From NCBI GenBank assembly GCA_027080505.1, contig JALWRX010000029.1, positions 17,843-81,842 of the forward strand: 64,000 nucleotides of DNA, in the 5' to 3' direction. The position numbers were made by a program, and so were the translations under genes. Position 1 is the stretch's first letter. Every line of letters starts with the position of its first letter. Positions 21,201-30,078 of this stretch are shown here, piece after piece. The notes beneath the pieces were generated by a model that worked only from the letters and a program-made list of their open reading frames with translations, was not told the origin of the DNA and did not search any database. This DNA is from Ghiorsea sp. (GTDB lineage: Bacteria > Pseudomonadota > Zetaproteobacteria > Mariprofundales > Mariprofundaceae).

Positions 21201-21319
21201 TCGACCAGTTCAAAAAGCAGCATCATGTTGATATAAGTGCTGACGATGTCCGCTTTATCAATAGCCTGCTGGTCAAAGAATATATGAGTGAATTTAATAA
21301 CGGAGTACAAACGTGGTAA
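18203..21319 (+). CDS. hsdR: Type I restriction endonuclease subunit R
   Basis: PD-(D/E)xK-like FRPDIILLINGMPLAFIEVKKP; Walker A-like GIVWHTQGSGKTALAYY; DEVHRS; IGLTGTPLLG. Confidence 0.96.
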   Translation: MGSNAKFNEDSRVKIPTILHLTRLGYEYLSLKDANWNPDTNIFPDIFRDSIAKINPSMNAADIDRLLTEISITLDNDDLGKAFYERLTQKSGIKLIDFEDFDNNSFHVVTELTYKNGDDEFRPDIILLINGMPLAFIEVKKPNNQKGVLAERDRINTRFQNKKFRRFVNITQLMVFSNNMEYDDDSPEPIEGAFYASPSYHKPVFNYFREEEHLDLDRLLRPADEAVENFVLKDTNLAGIKGSPEFLTNKNPDSPTNRICTSLFSRERLSFILQYAIAYVNETSGLQKHIMRYPQIFATKAIEKKLNEGIRKGIVWHTQGSGKTALAYYNVKHLTDYFQKQSIIPKFYFIVDRLDLLIQAHREFTSRGLIVHTVSSRDDFAKDIKSTSVIHNHSGKLEVTVVNIQKFKDDPDVISTDDYLVNIQRIYFLDEVHRSYNPKGSFLANLEQSDKKAIKIGLTGTPLLGDEYNSKALFGDYIHKYYYNASIADGYTLRLIREEIETNYKMTLRKILEELELQQGDIDKRELFAHHQYVQPMLEYIMDDLENSRVALGDHSIGGMVICDSSKQARQMYEIFQNKDSNVVDISSHTKSTNPRIDGTLPMAAEPPKAYTATKTGKLTSAALILHDHGSKDERKAWVEDFKAGKIDILFVYNMLLTGFDAPRLKKLYIGRLIKRHNLLQALTRVNRTYKEHRYGYVVDFADISKEFDATNQLYFEELQQELGDEMEHYSNLFKSKEEIEQEIESIKDILWDFDTDNAEAFSQQISQIQDKKEVQAIKKALGDAKSLYNLIRLYGHDELLGKIDFQKLTVLYREVSNHLDLLNLKENVESSSTTSNLLNVALEDVLFMFTKVSEEELVLADKLKNTLRQTREALAGNFDQTDPKFISLKEELERLFKKKKLSEVSQEEMNANIGSLNSIYDKAEELNRHNAQLKAKYQGDVKYTRIHKRLVARGIAEHERRIFEALNAVKEQADDQVLQNTQILDNESFFERTTMPMVFDQFKKQHHVDISADDVRFINSLLVKEYMSEFNNGVQTW

Positions 21320-22947
21320 CACAAGATTTTGAACGCAGAACAAAAGAGCTGATTGATAGCCTGAAAGGTATTTGTGCATCCTATGGCTTGGGCAATGATG
21401 GTAATGAATTCAAAATCATCACGCAGGTTTTCCTGTATAAGTTCCTCAATGATAAATTCGCTTATGAAGCCAAGAAAATTGAGCCAAGCCTTGCAAAAGC
21501 AGAAGACTGGGAAAAAGTCTATGCTGCCATGAGCGCAGACGAGCAAGACATGCTGCAAATGCAAATGAGTGCAGACACAGCTCGCCTCAAGCCTGAGCAT
21601 TTTATTTCATACCTGTTTGAGCAACAAAACACGCCAGACTTTGCCAAACGCTTTGATGACACCTTGATTGATATTGCCATCAATAACAACGACATCTTTG
21701 CCGTAAAAACCGATGGTGGTTCCAAAGTCACCTTGTTTGACCGTATCAGCGAAAACATCACCGACACATCCAAGCGGGATAATTTTTGCCGTGCGCTAAT
21801 TAACAAGCTGGTGGCGTTTAGTTTTGAAGGCATTTTCACCCAGAAATATGATTTCTTTGCCACCATCTTTGAATACCTGATTAAGGATTACAACAAAGAC
21901 AGTGGCGGCAAATATGCCGAGTATTACACGCCCCATGCTGTAGCTAAAATCATGGCTGCGATTCTTGTGCCTACGGAACAACAAGGAAAAGTGAAGAATG
22001 TAAGTTGTTATGACCCATCGGCAGGTTCGGGTACATTGTTGATGAACCTTGCCCATGCTATTGGTGAGCAGCGATGCAGTATTTTCTCGCAAGATATTTC
22101 GCAAAAATCATCCAGCCTGCTGCGCCTGAATTTAATTTTGAATAACTTGGTGCATTCGATTCAAAACATTATTCAGGGTAACACCATGCTGCACCCTTAT
22201 CATAAGGAAGGCAGCGGCTTAAAGAGGTTTGACTACATTGTATCCAATCCACCATTCAAAATGGATTTCAGTGATTTCCGTGATGATTTGGACAGTAAGG
22301 AAAACCATGAACGGTTCTTTGCAGGGGTGCCGAATATTCTAAAAAAAGCTAAAGACAAAATGGCTATCTACCAGTTGTTCTTGCAACACATCATCTATTC
22401 ACTCAAACCCAACGGCAAAGCCGCTGTGGTCGTGCCTACAGGCTTTATTACAGCGCAATCAGGCATCGATAAGAAAATCCGCCAAAAGCTTGTCGATGAG
22501 AAGATGCTGGCGGGTGTGGTGTCCATGCCGAGCAATATCTTTGCAACCACGGGAACCAATGTATCCATTGTGTTTATCGACAAAGAAAATCAAGGCGATG
22601 TGGTGTTGATTGACGCATCCAACCTTGGCGAAACCATCAAGGATGGGAAAAACCAGAAAACGGTGCTCACCGAAGCCGAAGAGCAGCAAATCATCAATGG
22701 CTTCCTTGCTGTTAAAGGTGCTGATGATTTCTCTGTGGTCGTTTCTTATGAAGATATTCAAAATAAAAACTACAGCTTAAGTGCGGGTCAGTATTTTGAA
22801 GTAAAGATTGAGTATGTGGACATCACCCATGAAGAATTTGAAGCCAAAATGAAAGGGTTTAGCGATAATCTTGATGCTTTGTTTGATGATTCCAGAACTT
22901 TGGAAGTTGAGATTAAAAAGCAGTTGGCTGGATTGAAGTATGAGTAA
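21313..22947 (+). CDS. hsdM: Type I R-M DNA methyltransferase subunit M
   Basis: YDPSAGSGTLLMN, DYIVSNPPFKMDF (NPPF), YYTPHAVAKIM. Confidence 0.96.
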   Translation: MVTQDFERRTKELIDSLKGICASYGLGNDGNEFKIITQVFLYKFLNDKFAYEAKKIEPSLAKAEDWEKVYAAMSADEQDMLQMQMSADTARLKPEHFISYLFEQQNTPDFAKRFDDTLIDIAINNNDIFAVKTDGGSKVTLFDRISENITDTSKRDNFCRALINKLVAFSFEGIFTQKYDFFATIFEYLIKDYNKDSGGKYAEYYTPHAVAKIMAAILVPTEQQGKVKNVSCYDPSAGSGTLLMNLAHAIGEQRCSIFSQDISQKSSSLLRLNLILNNLVHSIQNIIQGNTMLHPYHKEGSGLKRFDYIVSNPPFKMDFSDFRDDLDSKENHERFFAGVPNILKKAKDKMAIYQLFLQHIIYSLKPNGKAAVVVPTGFITAQSGIDKKIRQKLVDEKMLAGVVSMPSNIFATTGTNVSIVFIDKENQGDVVLIDASNLGETIKDGKNQKTVLTEAEEQQIINGFLAVKGADDFSVVVSYEDIQNKNYSLSAGQYFEVKIEYVDITHEEFEAKMKGFSDNLDALFDDSRTLEVEIKKQLAGLKYE

Positions 22948-24184
22948 ACTAACAACATATAAGTTTCATTGCTTATATGAAATGAGTTCGGGTATTTCAT
23001 CTAAACCTGAGCAAGCTGGGCATGGGTTTCCATTTCTTTCTTTTTCTGCTGTTTTTAATAATTACTTTGTACCAGAGGCCTTAAATGACTTGATGGACAC
23101 CTCAAAAGAGGAGCGTTTAAAGTACTCTATATTAGAAGGAGACATTTTTTTAACACGAACAAGTGAAGTAGTGGATGAACTCGCTATGAGTTCGGTTGCA
23201 CTCAAGGATTATACAGATGCAACCTATAGTGGTTTTTTAAAAAGGTTAAGACCGACTCAAACTGATATAACATATCATAAATTCATGGCTTTTTACCTGC
23301 GCAGTAAGCTATTTCGAAAAACAATGACGAATAATGCGGTGCTTACATTAAGAGCCAGCTTAAATGAAAATATTTTTTCTTATCTGGACTTAATTTTACC
23401 AGAGTATGACGAGCAAGTTAAAATTGGTGATTTACTCTTCTTAATTAGTGAGAAAACCGAACTCAACAACCGCATCAATGCCGAATTGGAAGCCATGGCA
23501 AAAACACTGTATGACTACTGGTTTGTGCAATTCGATTTTCCCGATGAAAACGGCAAGCCTTATAAATCATCAGGTGGCAAGATGGTGTATAATGAAACCC
23601 TTAAGCGTGAAATCCCTGATGGCTGGCAAGATGATTCTTTATGGAATATTGCAGATTACTTTAATGGCTTAGCTATGCAAAAACATCGCCCTATATCAAG
23701 TGACTACTTGCGAGTCATAAAAATTAAGGAAATGACAGAAGGTTTTTCAGACAAAACGGAGAAAGCTAAGGCTACAATCCCAAGCAAAGCAGTTGTAAAT
23801 GATGGGGATGTCCTCTTTTCATGGTCTGCTACGCTATTGGTTCAAATTTGGTCACAAGGGGTTGGGGCCTTAAATCAGCACATCTTCAAAGTTACTTCAA
23901 AAAAATACCCGAAAACTTTTTACTATTACGAGCTGCGGAACTACTTGAACCATTTCAAGATGATGGCAGAAAAACGAAAAACGACGATGGGACACATCAC
24001 ACAAGAGCACTTAAAACAAAGTAGAATTGTTATTCCCAAAAAAGACTTAATCGAAGTTATGGATACTCAATTGAAGCCTATTTTTCAAAAGCAAATGATG
24101 CTGGAAAAAGAAAACCAACAACTCACCCAACTCCGTGACTGGCTCTTACCCATGCTGATGAATGGACAAGTGACGGTGACATGA
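22940..24184 (+). CDS. hsdS: Type I R-M specificity subunit S
   Basis: Two TRD-like regions split by helical spacer (ELNNRINAELEAMAKTLYDYWFVQFDFP); C-terminal LTQLRDWLLPMLMNGQVTV. Confidence 0.95.
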   Translation: MSKLTTYKFHCLYEMSSGISSKPEQAGHGFPFLSFSAVFNNYFVPEALNDLMDTSKEERLKYSILEGDIFLTRTSEVVDELAMSSVALKDYTDATYSGFLKRLRPTQTDITYHKFMAFYLRSKLFRKTMTNNAVLTLRASLNENIFSYLDLILPEYDEQVKIGDLLFLISEKTELNNRINAELEAMAKTLYDYWFVQFDFPDENGKPYKSSGGKMVYNETLKREIPDGWQDDSLWNIADYFNGLAMQKHRPISSDYLRVIKIKEMTEGFSDKTEKAKATIPSKAVVNDGDVLFSWSATLLVQIWSQGVGALNQHIFKVTSKKYPKTFYYYELRNYLNHFKMMAEKRKTTMGHITQEHLKQSRIVIPKKDLIEVMDTQLKPIFQKQMMLEKENQQLTQLRDWLLPMLMNGQVTVT

Positions 24185-24225
24185 ATTTAAAACTAGCTAT
24201 GCCATATTGATGAGAAGCATTTGTT

Positions 24226-25290
24226 TCATTGAAACCTTGTAATACCATCTTTTGAAAGCTCAATAGCCCAATCATATTTGGATTGAGAAGCATTAAAATT
24301 GTGTATAACCCAATTTTTATGTATCCCTTCTTGGTAGCGTTTACCAATATCCAAACCTAATGTAGATTGAACAGATAAAAACAAATGAACTTTTTTACAA
24401 TTGGGAAGACTTGATAAATGATCAATGATTTTTTGAACCTTTTCAGAGATTTGATGTAGATTATCTTGGTTTTTTAGCAAGTTTCGCTCTGTTTGAGTAT
24501 TTGGAGTAAGCATTAATGTATGGTCAGCAATAAACTCTGGAAGCTGGCTCTTTTGAATTGGCGTACTGAACCCCAATGCCAAACCGATATTGCCTTTTGA
24601 GTCAGGCTTAGGTGTACTCATATCATATTCGGCGAGAGATATAGATTCATACTCATCATTTAATAGCCTCCAGTCTCCCCCACTATGAAAGCGGTCATAG
24701 TAAACGACTTTGGCACTTACAGCTCTAAAGCAAGCTCCGTATGCAACCAAGAATGGTATTCTAGCCAGCCCTCCCAAATAAACCTTGCTACAATCATGAT
24801 TTAAAATAAACCTTTTATAGATTTGAACCGTAAGCTCCGCATTGTACATTTTGATTTGATCCTCAATTGAACCTTGACCTTCTTCAATACCCAATTCAAT
24901 GACCTCTCTTGAATCAAGCTGTTCAGATTTAGATAGCAACTCATTGGGAAATCTTTTCGATGTTCCAAGCATTCCCATAATGAGTACCCTTGCTGTTCCC
25001 CTTACTTGCTTCTGGAGCTTTATAACATCAACCCAAATTAGCCAGAAGCCTAAAACAAAACCCACAGTACCAACGAGCATCGAATACATTGAGACATCGC
25101 CAGAAGAGAGTTGTAATTGTTGAAAACCTTCAGGAAATATATAGTTAAGAATGAAACCTCCAACTGAAAATATAGCCAGTGAGCCCACAATAATTTGCGT
25201 TCCCATACGGGCAAGAGGAAATGACTTCTTTCTAATGTCAGCGTAATAAAGCAATAGCCATTTAATTTTATTCCATAAATTAGTCATCAA
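24226..25290 (-). CDS. CBASS effector: two N-terminal TM helices plus SAVED domain (Cap14-like)
   Basis: TM segments IIVGSLAIFSVGGFILNYIF and MLVGTVGFVLGFWLIWV; C-terminal SAVED signature KKVHLFLSVQSTLGLDIGKRYQEGIHKNWVIHNF. Confidence 0.85.
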   Translation of the reverse strand: MMTNLWNKIKWLLLYYADIRKKSFPLARMGTQIIVGSLAIFSVGGFILNYIFPEGFQQLQLSSGDVSMYSMLVGTVGFVLGFWLIWVDVIKLQKQVRGTARVLIMGMLGTSKRFPNELLSKSEQLDSREVIELGIEEGQGSIEDQIKMYNAELTVQIYKRFILNHDCSKVYLGGLARIPFLVAYGACFRAVSAKVVYYDRFHSGGDWRLLNDEYESISLAEYDMSTPKPDSKGNIGLALGFSTPIQKSQLPEFIADHTLMLTPNTQTERNLLKNQDNLHQISEKVQKIIDHLSSLPNCKKVHLFLSVQSTLGLDIGKRYQEGIHKNWVIHNFNASQSKYDWAIELSKDGITRFQ

Positions 25291-25813
25291 ATTTATATTC
25301 TCCTATCAACTCAATTTTGCGCCCAAATCGTCTATTTACTCCTAGCCAAGCCCTTGCGTGAGTTTGCCCCACAATGAAGAAAAATAATTTATTGCCTTCA
25401 TATTTAGAATAATTGATCGCATTGAGCCAGTCTGTTTTATCCGTTGGTGAATAAGTTGGAACTGGTTCAGGGTGACTATGCCATAGCCCAACATATGTAG
25501 AATGATGCTTTGATTTCTTCCAAATTGCTCTCACAAGGTCATGGTGAGATTTTGATCGGTAATATGTGTGTCGTCCTTGTTTGTCTGTTTGTTGAGGTGG
25601 TGTTAATTCGTTAATAAGTAGTGCCCCGCCAGAATTTAAATACATGCCTACCAGTACACCTCCAGACTCTGGAGTGTTTGGGGTTAGTTGCCGATATGCC
25701 CGTAATTTAGTAAGAAGTGAAGAACTGACTCGAACCAAACCAAGATTTTTAATTTCAAATGACCACTCTTTATCCACAACATGCCCTGCAACCATCTTCT
25801 CTATAGAGTTCAA
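25280..25813 (-). CDS. JAB/MPN metallo-isopeptidase (Cap3-like)
   Basis: JAMM motif LWHSHPEPVPTYSPTDKTDW; overlaps neighbours on both sides. Confidence 0.9.
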   Translation of the reverse strand: MNSIEKMVAGHVVDKEWSFEIKNLGLVRVSSSLLTKLRAYRQLTPNTPESGGVLVGMYLNSGGALLINELTPPQQTDKQGRHTYYRSKSHHDLVRAIWKKSKHHSTYVGLWHSHPEPVPTYSPTDKTDWLNAINYSKYEGNKLFFFIVGQTHARAWLGVNRRFGRKIELIGEYKFDD

Positions 25814-27464
25814 TCTCCTCTTTTAAAGAAATCTTGTTGTACCTGTTAGTAACTTGTAAACCTGCTTGATTTTCACCTTTCCAGCTCATTGCTTTTGAAT
25901 GCCAACCAAACAATAAGTGATCTATAGCATGCCTAGAGGCTATTGCTGCTGTTTGCGAAGAGTCTAAATAGGAAAATGGCGTGAACACCCCCGCACACCC
26001 CGTTAAATTCTTTGATACTTTCTGTCCGTTTTCTAAAAGGGCTAGATGACACCTATTATTAAAACCACTGTCATCAGAATATAGACACTCAAGACATGAT
26101 GACCTTAAATCCAGCAATACTGAGTGTCCTCCAATTCCAGCAGCTTCATTCCAACAAAATATAACATTATTGATATTGAGTTCTTTAAACTGCCTGTTCA
26201 TTTGCAAGCTTAACGCAGGCGAGCCAACTGCAACAACCACCAAGTCAGATGACAGTAAATCTTTATCTTTGGTCAGGTTGCAAAATAATTGCCGTTTGGG
26301 GTTCACAGTAATGTAAGGGAAATCGAGATGCATTAAAGATGCTAATGCATTGACCTTACTACGAGTATTAACTTTCCCAGTCTGTTTATCAGGAAGATAG
26401 CTTAGAGATAGACCACCCAGGCGGTGCCTGTATATGTTGTCAGCTTCCAAAAGATCATGATCAATCAGTGTCAACTCACCTACGCCAGCTTTAGCCAGCA
26501 TCAAAGCTACTTCTCCACCTACCGATCCACATCCAACAATTGCAACCTTCTTATTTAATAAGCTCTTTTCAGCCCCTCCACGCTCAAGTAAATATCCTTT
26601 TGTATTTCGAGCAGGCAAAAACAGTTCAATATCCCATCCATCTGACCTTTCCAGTAGTGGGTGGGGCATTCCTTTTTTTGCAGTAAAGCTCAGTAATAAC
26701 TGACTCCTCTCTCCAGAACTTCTCGGCATACTAAGGAGCACAAAAAACTGAGCATGAATTTTTTCTTTACGCAGAAGCTTATCTAGCTTGGCTTTGTTTC
26801 GATCTGACAAGAATTTCTTCAAATCAAAAACATAATTAGCTGATATTTTTGCGTTTGCCTTCGGTGGCAATACAGGCTCTGAAAGCGGCATATGAATTAT
26901 TTTAATTACTTGGTTATGCACTTTCTTCAAATTGCTATAATCGTCTTGGTATTCATTTCTACGGTTATTCAACAGTACAGGTCGCTCTTTTTTCTTCCTG
27001 CTATTAGGTTGGAATATATTTAGGTGTGCATATTCGAGAGTATCACTAGCCTCATAAAATGAATTAATGGGAGATGCACAGCACTGAAAGTACCCCTCAT
27101 ATTCGTCTGTTAGCTCATCTTTACTGACTTTCAAAATAGCTTCATCAAGAAGATCTACTATATTGCACAATAGTGACTTAAGCACTTCAACTGGCTTATG
27201 ATAATTCCAAAGCAAGGAATCACCTTCAGTGACACAAATAAGTCCTTCAAAATTAACATGCGCTAAAGAGCCAATTAGGTCTGTATCCAACAGAACAGCC
27301 TTAGGCAATTCGAACGGGAAATTTGTGGGGAATACTAATTTAACATTCCAATCTTTCTTCCTCCCCTTCAATACAAAGGAGTAGTTCCCATCACTTTTCT
27401 CCCAAGAGATTAAATGAGGTGATTTAATCTGGCTAATTACCTCATTTAATTCGACCTCCATCAT
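25770..27464 (-). CDS. E2-E1 fusion ThiF-like conjugating enzyme (Cap2-like)
   Basis: N-terminal E2-like VNFEGLICVTEGDS; E1 Rossmann KVAIVGCGSVGGEVALMLAKAGVGELTLIDHD; CxxC-type segments. Confidence 0.92.
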   Translation of the reverse strand: MMEVELNEVISQIKSPHLISWEKSDGNYSFVLKGRKKDWNVKLVFPTNFPFELPKAVLLDTDLIGSLAHVNFEGLICVTEGDSLLWNYHKPVEVLKSLLCNIVDLLDEAILKVSKDELTDEYEGYFQCCASPINSFYEASDTLEYAHLNIFQPNSRKKKERPVLLNNRRNEYQDDYSNLKKVHNQVIKIIHMPLSEPVLPPKANAKISANYVFDLKKFLSDRNKAKLDKLLRKEKIHAQFFVLLSMPRSSGERSQLLLSFTAKKGMPHPLLERSDGWDIELFLPARNTKGYLLERGGAEKSLLNKKVAIVGCGSVGGEVALMLAKAGVGELTLIDHDLLEADNIYRHRLGGLSLSYLPDKQTGKVNTRSKVNALASLMHLDFPYITVNPKRQLFCNLTKDKDLLSSDLVVVAVGSPALSLQMNRQFKELNINNVIFCWNEAAGIGGHSVLLDLRSSCLECLYSDDSGFNNRCHLALLENGQKVSKNLTGCAGVFTPFSYLDSSQTAAIASRHAIDHLLFGWHSKAMSWKGENQAGLQVTNRYNKISLKEEIELYREDGCRACCG

Positions 27465-28459
27465 GCATTGTTTCCAGTCATGATAATAGGAGCTGTGTTG
27501 GATGCTTTTGAATCTTCGACTAAAGGGAAACCATCAAACACCTTTCTTAATAACTTGCTTGCCTTATGGTCAGAGTCTTCACCTTTTGCTTCCTCTAAAA
27601 CCTCTAATAATGCATCAAGTTTTTCATAAAATTGATCTGTCTGATTTAGTGTCATCTTGTAGTATACATTTTTAAATGGCTTTACTGGTAATTCAACTTC
27701 AATACTTTTTTTAAAGGACACTGACTCAAGGTCAAAGCTACTGGAAAACCCACTTTTCATTGTGCTCACAATATTGATTAGTGCATCAAGGTCATTGTCA
27801 CATCGATAGCTGAAAGCATTTCTAGCCTGAATAGTTAACCCGATGGACACAGGTGCAGCATTTCCATCATTAGAAAACTTCTTCGCTTTCCAATTTTTCA
27901 GATATCTAACACATCTCCTGAACTGCTCTGCATGTTTACAGTCAGCGGAAACATCCGCAACCCATTGCTTTAATTCTTTTGGCTCAGATTTATACCATTG
28001 TTTTTTTTCAGCATCCTTTCTTCCCCATGCGATGTGGTAGTCCCCGTCATTATCTGAATAAATCGCGATATCAACGTGATAACCATCTGAATATTTGACC
28101 GTTATACAGGGGGTATTGAATATCACAGTTCGATTGTGCTGACCATTCAACTTTTTAAATACCAGTTTCTTTAGTTTATTCGAATCATATTCATCATTGG
28201 TGATATCAAAGATGATTCCTACATCAATGTCATAATCACCATCCTTAGGTTTAATGCCTGTGTTCATAGCATATGAGCCTTGGTCGAACTTGGTGAAGGT
28301 TAATTTTTTGTCTGTGCCAGGAACTTTTTCATCTTTCAGCTTCTCTGTAAGTTCGTTAATCAACAAATCTCTTTTGTCTCTTAAAGCTTGATTTTCTTCA
28401 TATGTCCCTAATTTTATTTCATTGTGAAAATCTTCAAATTCTTTTTGTAAAGTAGCCAT
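27461..28459 (-). CDS. CD-NTase (CBASS cyclic oligonucleotide synthase)
   Basis: NTase core FDQGSYAMNTGIKPKDGDYDIDVGIIFD (GS...DxD), later YHVDIAIYS acidic residue. Confidence 0.92.
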   Translation of the reverse strand: MATLQKEFEDFHNEIKLGTYEENQALRDKRDLLINELTEKLKDEKVPGTDKKLTFTKFDQGSYAMNTGIKPKDGDYDIDVGIIFDITNDEYDSNKLKKLVFKKLNGQHNRTVIFNTPCITVKYSDGYHVDIAIYSDNDGDYHIAWGRKDAEKKQWYKSEPKELKQWVADVSADCKHAEQFRRCVRYLKNWKAKKFSNDGNAAPVSIGLTIQARNAFSYRCDNDLDALINIVSTMKSGFSSSFDLESVSFKKSIEVELPVKPFKNVYYKMTLNQTDQFYEKLDALLEVLEEAKGEDSDHKASKLLRKVFDGFPLVEDSKASNTAPIIMTGNNA

Positions 28460-28471
28460 TAAACACTCCTG

Positions 28472-28483
28472 ACATAATTATGT
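28472..28483. promoter_or_regulatory. Perfect 12-bp palindrome in the CBASS/WYL divergent promoter
   Basis: ACATAATTATGT. Confidence 0.5.
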
Positions 28484-28497
28484 TGAAACCGAACACT

Positions 28498-28518
28498 ACA
28501 TCATCATTTTGATGATGT
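28498..28518. promoter_or_regulatory. Perfect 9-bp inverted repeat, candidate WYL regulator operator
   Basis: ACATCATCA-TTT-TGATGATGT. Confidence 0.6.
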
Positions 28519-28588
28519 CAATTGTTATAAGGCTATTGATTATTATGATTATGTGCAATATGGTTCGCCATAGTTAAATTATGAGGGT

Positions 28589-29455
28589 GTGATGAATAAA
28601 TTAGATTCAATTAGTGATATTCAGCTAGAAAGAGTAAAGTATATAGATTATTGCGCTTATTTCTTGGGCAAGGTTGGTCGTAAAGACTTGCAGCAAAAAT
28701 TTGGCATTGCCCCAGCAGCAGCTACTCGAGATTTTAACTTGTACAACACAGAGGCTCCAGACAATCTCACTTATCAACCTAACATCCGCTCATATGTAAT
28801 CAGTCAAAATTTCAAGCCTATATTCAGTTACACTTCTGATAACACCTTATCAAGGATCACTAATGAATTAGCAGATGCTTCAGTTACGCCTGAAAACACC
28901 CTTCGTTTAGGGCGAAGTCTTGAAGTAGGTCTTCTATCTAAATTAACCAGAAGCATTTATTTAAACAAAGCTATTGAGTGTGTTTACCGCTCTACAAGAA
29001 GCGGCGAAAGCACTAAGCAGTTAGTTCCCCATGCTATTTTTGATACTGGTTTGCACTGGTATGTCCGTGCTTACGACAGAAGCGAAAACAGAAGACATTT
29101 TTCCGACTTCTCACTGTCTAGGTTTCTAAAAGTTACTGAATTAGATGCTCCACCAGAACAAGGGGAGCTTCAATCTAATGACCATACATATAACAAGTTT
29201 GTCACTTTAAAAATAATCCCTCATCCCAATCAAAAGCATCCTAAAACCATTGAGTTTGATTATGGCATGAGAGATGGAGTTTTAGAAAAAAAAGTGCGCT
29301 CATCACTTGCAGGTTATTTACTGCGACGTTGGAACGTTGATTGTTCACTTAACGAGAAGCTTTCAGGCAATGAATTTCAGTTATACCTAAAAAACACCTC
29401 TGAGATCATGAACCATGCTGATTTATTTTTAGCCCCTGGGTTTAAAAAATCCTGA
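28589..29455 (+). CDS. WYL-domain regulator (CapW/BrxR-like)
   Basis: 288 aa; N-terminal wHTH (RKDLQQKFGIAPAAATRDFNLY), central WYL-like LVPHAIFDTGLHWYVRAYDRSENRRHFSDFSLSRF, C-terminal extension; divergent from CBASS. Confidence 0.88.
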   Translation: MMNKLDSISDIQLERVKYIDYCAYFLGKVGRKDLQQKFGIAPAAATRDFNLYNTEAPDNLTYQPNIRSYVISQNFKPIFSYTSDNTLSRITNELADASVTPENTLRLGRSLEVGLLSKLTRSIYLNKAIECVYRSTRSGESTKQLVPHAIFDTGLHWYVRAYDRSENRRHFSDFSLSRFLKVTELDAPPEQGELQSNDHTYNKFVTLKIIPHPNQKHPKTIEFDYGMRDGVLEKKVRSSLAGYLLRRWNVDCSLNEKLSGNEFQLYLKNTSEIMNHADLFLAPGFKKS

Positions 29456-30031
29456 ATAGTATTTGTATCAAAATGGAAAGAAACACCTCATTGCTGATTA
29501 ACAACGCGGGGATGGCTTAAGTTCCCCCGATTCGCCCCCGTATAGTCGGGACTGTTCACACTTTCATCTTGCTACCTATTTGGTAACTAACCCATAAAAA
29601 ATCTTTGCATAGCAAAGCTATCTCATTCCAGCGATGACTGGCTTGGGTTCCTGCTCACCCAGGTGGTGCCTGTGGTTTACACATTTCTTATCTCCTTTTC
29701 TGTAGTTTAACCAGAAAGAGCGCACCTATCCCCAAAAGGGAAAAGTGAGGCTCCCTCTTGGTATTTCTCTCCTCACCTGCCTAACTATCGTTAAAAGCAA
29801 GCCGAGCCACCAATGGTGTTTGCTCTACCCCGTGAGGTTTTGGGGTTCATCACTGATATGATAAATCATGAACAGTGATAATTTTAATGTGGAGAAGATA
29901 GGTTAAACATTTGTGAAATCAACATGTTAGATGCTCAATAAGAAAAAAGGACTGCATAGGCTCGCATAGGACAAACATACAGCTTTTTGACTTCCCTTAA
30001 CAAGGCAAGCTTTCATAAATCGCCATTAAAA

Positions 30032-30051
30032 AGGCAGCTAAAAAGCTGCCT
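30032..30051 (-). terminator. Terminator hairpin after the RCC1-like gene
   Basis: AGGCAGCT-AAAA-AGCTGCCT followed on the - strand by TTTTTAATGG. Confidence 0.7.
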
Positions 30052-30078
30052 AATTCAACACACTTACTTCTAACTAAC

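Noticed and set aside
18203-24184. Novel R-M/BREX-like system
   Set aside because: hsdR, hsdM and hsdS carry standard type I motifs in a normal R-M-S operon with short overlaps; nothing supports a new system class.
29456-30031. Retron or reverse-transcriptase-associated ncRNA
   Set aside because: No reverse transcriptase ORF is present nearby; only generic hairpins are visible.
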